Origin: Anaerolinea sp.
GTDB taxonomy: Bacteria > Chloroflexota > Anaerolineae > Anaerolineales > Villigracilaceae
Assembly: GCA_020720965.1 (NCBI GenBank)
Contig: DYNS01000062.1
Coordinates: 1 to 11,138, forward strand
DNA: 11,138 nt
Direction of reading: 5' to 3'
The notes beneath the pieces were generated by a model. That model was not told the DNA's origin and made no database searches. It saw nothing but the letters and a program-made list of their open reading frames with translations. Both the position numbers and the translations under genes were made by a program. Of the stretch, positions 6,267-11,138 are shown one piece after another; positions within the stretch are counted from its first letter, which is position 1; the number at the start of each line of letters is the position of its first letter.

Positions 6267-8834
6267 TTATTCTATATTTACTTCCCGCCCCTGGAGCCAA
6301 AGCCGGAAGGGGAAGAAGGTTTCTCCGGCTTCCCAAAGGGACAGGTTCCACAACTGCAAGCCGGGAGAGGCGCATTCTGCCAGGGAGAGGGCAGGCGGCA
6401 GAGATTGGTTTTGGCAGACGAGCGGTTCCAGCGTCTCGCCGTTTTCTTGCGAGGTGAGGGCGTTGGGCAGCAGGGGGCTGGGGACGCAGCCAAAGAGCCA
6501 TTCCTTGCCGTCTGGCAGGCGACACCAGGAGGTGTCTGCCCGGCTGACCGGTCCGTAGGTGAAAGCATCTGCGATTTTGCCGTTAGATTTGAAGAGGCGC
6601 AGGGTGTCGCCCTGGTTGCCCAGCAGAAGCCCCGTCTCCGCGCCGCAGAGGACGAGTTTGCCGCCAGGGGCGATTTCTACGGAGGGCAGGGTGTAGGCAG
6701 GGGAGTCGCCTTCCTGGTCGTCCAGTTTCCAGCCTTTGAGGGAGAGGGAGGTGTTGCCGAGGTTGATGATTTCGATGAATTCATCCCGCACGTCCACTGC
6801 GCCATCTTCATTCCAGTCCTGGCGGGGATGAGGCAGAAATTCGTTGAGGACGACCGCCTCCGGGGTGGCTTTGTTCGGCGTGGGGGTTCGGGTTCGGGTG
6901 GGCGTGCGCGAGGGGGTAATGGATTTGAGCGGGGTGGGTGTGATGGTGACATCATAAGCCCAGTTGCGATAGCCAGGGCTGCCACAGATGTCGTTCCCGG
7001 CAGCATCCTTGGCGGTACGTACATAGCCCGAATTCGTCACCCAGGCGAGGAGGTTTTCGCTGGTGGATGATGATTCTTTGCTATTAGAGCGGTAGCGTTC
7101 CATGCTGCAATAGGTGTCTTTGTTTCCGGCAGGCCAAATGCCGCCATCCAGGTTGGCGCTATCGATGAGGGTGGCGCCGGAGAGCAGTTTCATCTTTTTG
7201 CCGTCATTGGAAATGGAGCCGGTAAAGGTCTGGTTTTCGGCGTAGGTGGTTGCGTCCGAGCCGTTTTCCAATACAAAGTAAGCGCCTGCCCCAATTTTGC
7301 CGGAGAGGGCGATGAAGTTGGCATCGTCCAGGGTGATTTTCCAGCCGGTGATGTCAATTTCGGCGGAGCCGGGGTTGTAGAGTTCTATCCATTCGTCGTA
7401 ACCGCTGTGCGCGGTTCCCATCCACGCCACTTCGTTGATGATGACCGACATGAAGGCGGAGGGAGTGCTGCTGGGCGTGGGGGTGGGCGAAGGGGTGGAA
7501 GTAGGCGTGAGGGTGGGGGTGAGGGTGGCGGTGAAGGTGGGCGTGGGGGGGGTGCTGGGCGTGAGGGTTGGAATCTGCCCGATTCCCCAGTTTCGTTTGC
7601 CCGGCGAGCCGTTGACCAGGTTGCCGCCACGGTCGTAGACATCCGGCGTTCCGGCAAAAGTGAGCCAGGAGAGGTCGGTTTCGTTCAGGTCGCCGTTGCG
7701 TTCCATGCTGGCGTAGGGGGCGAAGCCCCTGCCGGAGGGCCAGGGTCCGCCCTCCTGATTGGCGGTATCTACGAGGAGAAAACTGCCGTCTGCCTGTTTG
7801 GCATACAGGTAAAGGGTTTCGCCGTCCGCATCCAGGGAGTCGGGAAAGGGTTGGTCAATGGGCAAGGCGGTAGGCAAAGGGGTAGGCAACGCGGTGGTCA
7901 AAGGGGTAAAAACATCCGGGCGGCGGGCAAGGAGATAATACCCATCCGCCGGTACGACACCGCTCAGGACAATATCCGGGTTGCCATCCCCGGCGGTGAG
8001 ATGCCAACCGTCAACGGTTACTTCCGCGCCGCTGCTGTTGTAAAGTTCAATCCACTGCCCGGCAGAGCCATCCGCCAGGGTTCCGCCCCAGGCAACCTCG
8101 TTGATGAGGATGGATTTGTAATAGTCCGGGGTAACAGTGGGGGTATAGGTGGGCGTAGGGACGGGGCAGAGTGTAGTCGCTGAGTGAGCGTTCTGGGGTT
8201 GGCTTGGGTTGACGAGAATGAAATCGGCGGCGTTGTTACGGGTGTCCTCGCAAACATTCACGCGGGCGTAGCCCTGGTCGGTGTCAGTTGTCAGCGGAGG
8301 GAGAGTGCTACCCTCAAGGTAAGCGCTGCCGCTGCTCATCCCAACTTTATCAACAACACTCCCAAATTCATCTACCAAAGCCAGCCCACCGTCATTGGCA
8401 ATCCCTGACCCAGTGTTATGTGTGGTATCTTCCGTAACGCTGTCGTCATAGTTCTCGCCTGCAACCAGGTAATACGCCCCTGGAGCAAGGGACAAGCCTG
8501 CATCGGGAAATGCGTGCCAAACGTAGGTACTCCCCCCCGAAGACGAACGCTTAATCTGCCAATTTCTCAGGTTTACAGGGTACTGAGTAGGATTGAAAAT
8601 TTCGACAAATTCGTCACTCCCAGCATTAGACCCCCTCGTGCGAAATTCTGAGATAATGAGAGTGGTCGGAATAGACTGCTTTTGCCTGGGCAGTACCAAA
8701 GCGCCAACCGGCGAACCCGCCGAAAAAACAATAAAAAGCGCCAGGAAAAGCAGGTAAAGCCCCGTCCTTAAACAGAGCCAACAGACCTTGCGGTCTGTTG
8801 GCTCTGTTTTTTGAGTCGATAAAGGTATTTTCAA
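6267..8834 (-). CDS. Secreted four-module lamin-tail-domain (LTD) protein
   Basis: About 855 residues if started at the TTG at 8834, numbered from there. A basic N-region is followed by the hydrophobic signal core GLYLLFLALFIVFSAG (about 25-40). Four LTD modules follow, each opening with a strand of the type I-I-x-E/N-E-x and a D/Q-E/W-[FI]-[VI]-E-[IL]-x-N core: about 55-166, 240-346, 462-564 and 660-762. Thr/Pro linkers join them. Modules 2 and 3 each end in an SMER...GSPGxRNW cassette, showing internal duplication. Module 4 carries an EF-hand-like Asp loop. No sortase motif or C-terminal anchor was seen. LTD proteins are often cell-surface or extracellular, and binding roles are usual guesses. 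The frame is open back to a TTG at 8882 inside spoVS. The 8834 TTG is preferred because AAAGGCAGG lies six bases before it, but no start is certain. Confidence 0.82.
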   Translation of the reverse strand: MKIPLSTQKTEPTDRKVCWLCLRTGLYLLFLALFIVFSAGSPVGALVLPRQKQSIPTTLIISEFRTRGSNAGSDEFVEIFNPTQYPVNLRNWQIKRSSSGGSTYVWHAFPDAGLSLAPGAYYLVAGENYDDSVTEDTTHNTGSGIANDGGLALVDEFGSVVDKVGMSSGSAYLEGSTLPPLTTDTDQGYARVNVCEDTRNNAADFILVNPSQPQNAHSATTLCPVPTPTYTPTVTPDYYKSILINEVAWGGTLADGSAGQWIELYNSSGAEVTVDGWHLTAGDGNPDIVLSGVVPADGYYLLARRPDVFTPLTTALPTPLPTALPIDQPFPDSLDADGETLYLYAKQADGSFLLVDTANQEGGPWPSGRGFAPYASMERNGDLNETDLSWLTFAGTPDVYDRGGNLVNGSPGKRNWGIGQIPTLTPSTPPTPTFTATLTPTLTPTSTPSPTPTPSSTPSAFMSVIINEVAWMGTAHSGYDEWIELYNPGSAEIDITGWKITLDDANFIALSGKIGAGAYFVLENGSDATTYAENQTFTGSISNDGKKMKLLSGATLIDSANLDGGIWPAGNKDTYCSMERYRSNSKESSSTSENLLAWVTNSGYVRTAKDAAGNDICGSPGYRNWAYDVTITPTPLKSITPSRTPTRTRTPTPNKATPEAVVLNEFLPHPRQDWNEDGAVDVRDEFIEIINLGNTSLSLKGWKLDDQEGDSPAYTLPSVEIAPGGKLVLCGAETGLLLGNQGDTLRLFKSNGKIADAFTYGPVSRADTSWCRLPDGKEWLFGCVPSPLLPNALTSQENGETLEPLVCQNQSLPPALSLAECASPGLQLWNLSLWEAGETFFPFRLWLQGREVNIE
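7458..7562 (-). repeat. Thr/Pro-rich linker repeat between LTD modules 2 and 3
   Basis: Thirty-five codons encode a run of Thr, Pro and Ser with alternating TPT/TPS units, a flexible extracellular linker. The + strand is correspondingly G-rich (GGGTG-type units). Related but shorter linkers lie at 8127-8165, 7860-7907 and 6858-6941. Confidence 0.8.
8770..8809. terminator. Strong 18-bp hairpin, terminator-like
   Basis: Positions 8770-8787 pair perfectly with 8792-8809 around the loop TTGC (8788-8791). On the + strand the stem runs into six T (8807-8812), the form of a factor-independent terminator. On the minus strand, the direction of the genes, it is preceded by six A and followed only by TTTAAGG, so termination of the spoVS transcript would be weaker. 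It lies 60-100 bases after the spoVS stop. It also lies inside the open frame of the LTD gene, where it would encode part of the N-region before the signal-peptide core. The structure is certain; its role is not. Confidence 0.6.
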
Positions 8835-8840
8835 GAGGAG

Positions 8841-8858
8841 CCTGCCTTTAGGGGCAGG
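8841..8858 (-). promoter_or_regulatory. Small hairpin covering the probable ribosome binding site of the LTD gene
   Basis: On the minus strand CCTGCC (8858-8853) can pair with GGCAGG (8846-8841) around a six-base loop. The second arm contains the AGG that would serve the TTG start at 8834. A six-pair stem is short, so occlusion of the site is only a possibility. On the + strand it is followed a few bases later by six T (8865-8870). Confidence 0.3.
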
Positions 8859-8868
8859 GGAATATTTT

Positions 8869-9129
8869 TTAGCGGGGGTCAATCACCAGTTTGATGGCGG
8901 TACGCACTTTGCCGTCAATATCCACATCAACAAACTCTGGCACCGCCACAATGCTAATGCCGTCCCCTTCCAAATATCCTTTTGCCAGTACCAATGCTTT
9001 AATTGCCTGGTTCACGGCGCCTGCGCCAATGGCTTGTACTTCGGCGCGTTTATGTTCTCTAACAACGCCAGCAATCGCGCCTGCCACAGCGGAGGTGCGG
9101 GAGTTTGCGGAGACTTTAATCATTTCCAT
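8869..9129 (-). CDS. spoVS: SpoVS family protein (stage V sporulation protein S)
   Basis: An 86-residue protein, exactly the family's usual length, starting MEMIKVSANSRTSAVAGAIA and ending RTAIKLVIDPR. The central segment EVQAIGAGAVNQAIKAL is the family hallmark. SpoVS has an Alba-like fold and is thought to bind nucleic acid or act as a regulator. In Bacillus subtilis it affects spore coat formation and septation, but it is widespread in bacteria that do not sporulate, so a sporulation role here should not be assumed. The ATG at 9129 has GGGAGAG six bases upstream. The frame is open to 9174, but the extra residues do not match the family. A good promoter lies at 9184-9212. The gene sits at the left edge of the origin-like region and upstream of the LTD gene. 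Confidence 0.95.
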   Translation of the reverse strand: MEMIKVSANSRTSAVAGAIAGVVREHKRAEVQAIGAGAVNQAIKALVLAKGYLEGDGISIVAVPEFVDVDIDGKVRTAIKLVIDPR

Positions 9130-9183
9130 AGCGTTCTCTCCCTTCGGGGTTCTGAATAATGGGCAAGGATACAACTAACCTGC

Positions 9184-9212
9184 ATTGTACAGGATTCTTG
9201 GTGTGTTTACAA
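9184..9212 (-). promoter_or_regulatory. Sigma-70-type promoter for spoVS
   Basis: On the minus strand a -35 element TTGTAA (9212-9207) and a -10 element TACAAT (9189-9184, five of six matches to TATAAT) are separated by exactly 17 bases. Transcription would begin near 9177, giving a leader of about 48 bases before the spoVS ATG. No operator was recognised inside it. Confidence 0.65.
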
Positions 9213-9242
9213 CGGGTTTTCAGAAACCCCTTACCAGAGACA

Positions 9243-9292
9243 TGTTTATAAAGTATCTCTTTATTCGTAACCGTAGTAGGCTCTGTGGATAT
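9243..9292 (-). other. Possible DNA unwinding element with DnaA-trio-like triplets
   Basis: Reading the minus strand from the box ATATCCACA (9292-9284), a five-base GC-rich spacer GAGCC is followed by TACTACGGTTAC and then by AT-rich DNA (GAATAAAGAGATACTTTATA). This matches the order box, GC-rich spacer, trio repeats and AT-rich duplex described for the basal unwinding system of Bacillus subtilis. On the complementary strand the triplets read 3'-GAT-GAT-GCC-AAT, three of four fitting the trio pattern. The match is short and not tested. Confidence 0.5.
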
Positions 9293-9346
9293 GTGGAGAA
9301 AGGGGAGTGGAACTCTATCTGTGGCGTTAATCGCCTGTTAATCAGC

Positions 9347-9475
9347 CCATATCTGGGGGGTGGCATGTTGCCGCTCTTGTGGAGAAATGTGGATAACTTT
9401 TCTCCGGCTCGAAGGGCATTTTTTACCCTCGCCGATATTTTGGGCTTGGGCTTGGATACCGCCATATATGGGGGG
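9347..9475 (+). repeat. Two copies of CCATATMTGGGGGG inside the origin-like region
   Basis: CCATATCTGGGGGG at 9347-9360 and CCATATATGGGGGG at 9462-9475 match at 13 of 14 positions and are 115 bases apart, in the same orientation. The second copy contains the palindrome CCATATATGG. Both lie between DnaA boxes. They could be binding sites for an accessory origin protein; no known site was recognised. Confidence 0.6.
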
Positions 9476-9517
9476 GACTACTCTGGAACAGTTGAGCGAG
9501 TTCTCCACAAGTGGAGT

Positions 9518-9555
9518 CACTTATCCACAGTTTTGAGGCACTTATCCACAGTTTT
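9518..9555 (+). repeat. Perfect 17-bp direct repeat carrying two DnaA boxes
   Basis: CACTTATCCACAGTTTT occurs at 9518-9534 and again at 9539-9555, a period of 21 bases or about two helical turns. This places both perfect DnaA boxes on the same face of the DNA, as expected for cooperative binding. A third box (9501-9509) is 20 bases further left and overlaps the inverted repeat CTCCAC-AA-GTGGAG (9503-9516). Confidence 0.85.
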
Positions 9556-9630
9556 TGGGGCTGAGAGGCGGCGAGTGCGACATTTTTTTGTTTTTGTAAT
9601 GCCTAAATGTGGAATTTAACCCTTGACAAA

Positions 9631-10620
9631 TTAGAGACCATTTTGCACGGCGCGTTCTTCCAAGGCTTCTTCCACCTGGTCGAGGAAGGAGTCCAGGGCG
9701 CTGAGGCGGGCGGGCAGGTTTTCCGGGTTCATTCCTGTTTCGGCGCAAAGGGTTTGCCAGGCAGCGGCAGAGTCTGGGGGCAGGCTGTTCTCCTCTGCTG
9801 CGAGGGACCAGGTGTCCAGCAGAATCCACTGCGCGGCGGCGGGGATGTTCCCGTTGAGTTCTTCTTCCAGCGCTGTTTGGTAATATGCCAGGCGGGCGGG
9901 GTGCAGCAGCGGGTTGCGAGTTTGTTGGGCGGCTTGGGTCAAGCCTTCCTTCCAGGCGGGCAAAAAGCGGCGGGTGAGCTGCGGGTCTGGGTTGGCGGTG
10001 AGGCTTTGCAGCAGGCTGGCGGTTGTGCCGGGTTTGCCCAGCAGGGAGGCGCGGCTGGCAAATTGCGAAACCATCCGCCGCCGCGAGAGGGGCGAGCCGC
10101 CAAGACCTGCCAGGGCGTTGGCGGTTTGGAAGGTAGCCTCCAACAGGCGGGTGGGGCGGGCTTCTTGCGGGTTGAAGAGGGTGTCGTTCCAAAAGTCGCG
10201 GGCGGGGGCGGCAAAGGCGCGACAGCGTTTTAGCAGGTTTTCGGGGTCGTCAAATTGGGCGCGCAGGCTTGCCTGGGTGTATTCAAAAAATCGCCCGGTT
10301 TCGTGCAGGAGGAGGGGGTCCCACATATCCCAGCCTCGCCAGGGGTCGCCGCGCAGCTCGCGGGGTTGGGCGTAGTGCCTGGCGTTTTCATATTTCACGT
10401 CCAGGTGAATTTCGTTGGAGAGTTTGACAATCTCCCGCTCGCGGGGGGCTTCGCCATTGTAGATGACGAGCAGGTCAATATCCAGCGCGGAAGGGATGGG
10501 GGCATCTTCCGGGCGCAGGCTGCCGACCAGGAAAACGGCGGTGACGTTTCGGTCTGGTTTCAGGCGTTTTTCGGTGAAGTCCCTGGCTTGTTTTAGCAGG
10601 ATGTCGCGGGTGATTCGCAT
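9631..10620 (-). CDS. Nucleotidyltransferase-domain protein with helical C-terminus
   Basis: A 329-residue soluble protein. The N-terminal 80 residues have the polymerase-beta-type nucleotidyltransferase signature. G33-S34 in VFLVGSLRPED is followed by the metal-binding pair D47-I-D49 in SALDIDLLVIY, and a third carboxylate D74 lies in EIHLDVKY. All three acidic residues expected for catalysis are present, although the G-S to D-x-D spacing is longer than in minimal nucleotidyltransferases. The remaining 200 residues look mostly helical and could form a HEPN-like or substrate-binding domain; this is not certain. A nucleotide-transfer reaction on an unknown substrate is expected. The ATG at 10620 has GGAG a few bases upstream and lies one base after the stop of the deoxynucleoside kinase gene (TGACATG), so translation is probably coupled. 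No terminator was seen before the origin-like region. Confidence 0.82.
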   Translation of the reverse strand: MRITRDILLKQARDFTEKRLKPDRNVTAVFLVGSLRPEDAPIPSALDIDLLVIYNGEAPREREIVKLSNEIHLDVKYENARHYAQPRELRGDPWRGWDMWDPLLLHETGRFFEYTQASLRAQFDDPENLLKRCRAFAAPARDFWNDTLFNPQEARPTRLLEATFQTANALAGLGGSPLSRRRMVSQFASRASLLGKPGTTASLLQSLTANPDPQLTRRFLPAWKEGLTQAAQQTRNPLLHPARLAYYQTALEEELNGNIPAAAQWILLDTWSLAAEENSLPPDSAAAWQTLCAETGMNPENLPARLSALDSFLDQVEEALEERAVQNGL

Positions 10621-10621
10621 G

Positions 10622-11138
10622 TCAATCTCCGGGCAAGAGGGTCGGTTGGGAAGGTAGCATCCCCAGGGCTTGCTTAATTTGGGTTTCTATCAACTTCAGG
10701 TGTTCGGGGTGTCTCACAAAGTCCAGGTTGTCGCTTTCGATGATGAGTTTGGGCGTTTGGGTTTCGGCAAAAAAATCTTCGTAGGCGGATACAAGTTGGG
10801 CGATGTAGGCGGGCTGCATGGCGCGCTCGTAGGGGCGGTCGCGTTGAGCAATCCGCGCCATGAGTGTTTCTACGCTGGCGGAAAGGTAAACGGTGAGGGT
10901 GGGGAGGGGGGTTTTCTCTGCCAATGCCTCGTGTACGCGGTGATACATGGCGAGCTCGTCCCCATGCAGGTTGATGCGGGCAAAGAGAGAGTCTTTGGCA
11001 AAGGTGTAATCGGAGAGTACATTTTTGCCGCCGCTCAAAAGGGCAGGGATGGCGCTGTTTTGCTGGCGGTAACGGCTGAGCAAGAAGAACAACTGAGTCT
11101 GAAAGGCGTAACGGCTGCGGTCACTGTAAAAGTCGCTG
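10622..11138 (-). CDS. Deoxynucleoside kinase family protein, 3' part (runs off the right edge)
   Basis: The frame is open to the window edge and 171 codons are visible. It begins SDFYSDRSRYAFQTQLFFLL, which matches the region after the P-loop in the dNK family (PF01712), where an aromatic-rich helix lines the nucleoside pocket. Further family marks are LSDYTFAKDSLFA, the strand TLTVYLSAS, and the arginine-rich lid RIAQRDRPYERAM followed by YIAQLVSAYEDFF. These enzymes phosphorylate deoxynucleosides with ATP in the nucleotide salvage pathway; deoxyguanosine/deoxyadenosine or deoxycytidine kinases are the likely types. The start and the P-loop lie outside the window. An in-frame TTG at 11092 is not the real start, since family-conserved residues continue before it. 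The gene is followed after one base by the nucleotidyltransferase gene. Confidence 0.88.
   Translation of the reverse strand, partial: SDFYSDRSRYAFQTQLFFLLSRYRQQNSAIPALLSGGKNVLSDYTFAKDSLFARINLHGDELAMYHRVHEALAEKTPLPTLTVYLSASVETLMARIAQRDRPYERAMQPAYIAQLVSAYEDFFAETQTPKLIIESDNLDFVRHPEHLKLIETQIKQALGMLPSQPTLLPGD

Larger units (their letters stand above)
9241..9560. other. oriC: Putative chromosomal replication origin (oriC) with DnaA box cluster
   Basis: Seven DnaA boxes lie in about 270 bases of gene-free DNA. Perfect TTATCCACA boxes are at 9388-9396 (minus orientation), 9521-9529 and 9542-9550 (plus). One-mismatch boxes are TGTGGATAT at 9284-9292, TGTGGAGAA at 9292-9300 and 9378-9386, and TTCTCCACA at 9501-9509. 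The four left boxes point one way and the three right ones the other. DnaA binds such boxes cooperatively to open the origin. Local AT-rich stretches flank the array (9243-9270 and 9581-9600). No dnaA or dnaN gene is in view, which is a caution. A DnaA-titration or regulatory site, or a plasmid-type origin, is the alternative. Density, perfection and paired orientation make an origin the best reading. Confidence 0.78.

Noticed and set aside
5868..7070. A long 400-codon + strand open frame.
   Set aside because: It lies opposite well-supported minus-strand genes (LTD, PLDc_N-like and the anchored protein). Its composition is that of an antisense shadow of GC-rich codons.
7447..7577. The G-rich repeated DNA looked at first like a tandem-repeat or CRISPR-type array.
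   Set aside because: Units are short and irregular and translate in frame into a Thr/Pro linker of the LTD protein; there are no spacers.
9185..9619. A 144-codon + strand open frame across the origin-like region.
   Set aside because: It is built from the DnaA boxes and G-runs, has no family resemblance and no ribosome binding site, and overlaps the spoVS promoter.
9623..9628. A perfect TTGACA on the + strand, suggesting a promoter -35 element.
   Set aside because: No acceptable -10 element lies 16-18 bases downstream, and there is no + strand gene to serve; it overlaps the region just after the nucleotidyltransferase stop.
1..11138. Possible prophage, transposon or defence island.
   Set aside because: No integrase, transposase, terminal inverted repeats, phage structural genes or known defence nuclease was found, and no obvious composition change was seen by eye.

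Overview
The window looks like chromosomal DNA from a Chloroflexota bacterium, most plausibly class Anaerolineae. This is inferred from gene content and style: a multi-repeat lamin-tail-domain (LTD) secreted protein with Thr/Pro linkers, a DUF5671-type membrane protein, a stand-alone SpoVS, a soluble GAF histidine kinase, and moderately high GC. No rRNA, tRNA, CRISPR array or insertion sequence was seen. Every credible gene is on the minus strand, so transcription runs from high to low coordinates.

Right end (9631-11138): the 3' part of a deoxynucleoside kinase gene (its P-loop lies outside the window) is followed, one base later, by a complete nucleotidyltransferase-domain protein. The two probably form an operon.

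Middle (about 9130-9630): a roughly 500-base gene-free stretch that looks like a chromosomal replication origin. It holds three perfect DnaA boxes (TTATCCACA) and four one-mismatch boxes in two inverted groups. A perfect 17-bp direct repeat has a 21-bp period, and a second 14-bp motif occurs twice. On the left flank, a box pair, a short GC-rich spacer, DnaA-trio-like triplets and an AT-rich stretch follow one another in the order of the basal unwinding system known from Bacillus subtilis. No dnaA, dnaN or gyrase gene is in view. A good sigma-70-type promoter at the left edge of this region drives spoVS (8869-9129).

Left (1-8834): after spoVS comes a strong terminator-like hairpin, then eight tightly packed genes with gaps of 4-39 bases, probably one operon. 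In order of transcription they are: a large secreted protein with four LTD modules; a small two-helix PLDc_N-like membrane protein; a membrane-anchored protein that may have an NTF2-like fold; a very hydrophobic DUF5671-like protein built from about six repeated two-helix units plus a soluble C-terminal domain; an SdpI/DUF1648 membrane protein; a CPBP (Abi/CAAX-like) intramembrane protease; a soluble GAF-HisKA-HATPase histidine kinase; and the start of a GT-C (GT39/GT83-type) glycosyltransferase cut by the window edge. The set suggests a cell-envelope function, with sensing (kinase), membrane proteolysis or immunity (CPBP and SdpI-like), surface display (LTD protein) and glycan transfer. A shared pathway is inference only.

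The items most worth a second look are the origin-like region without dnaA beside spoVS, the hairpin buried in the presumed signal-peptide coding region of the LTD gene, and the repeat architecture of the DUF5671 protein.
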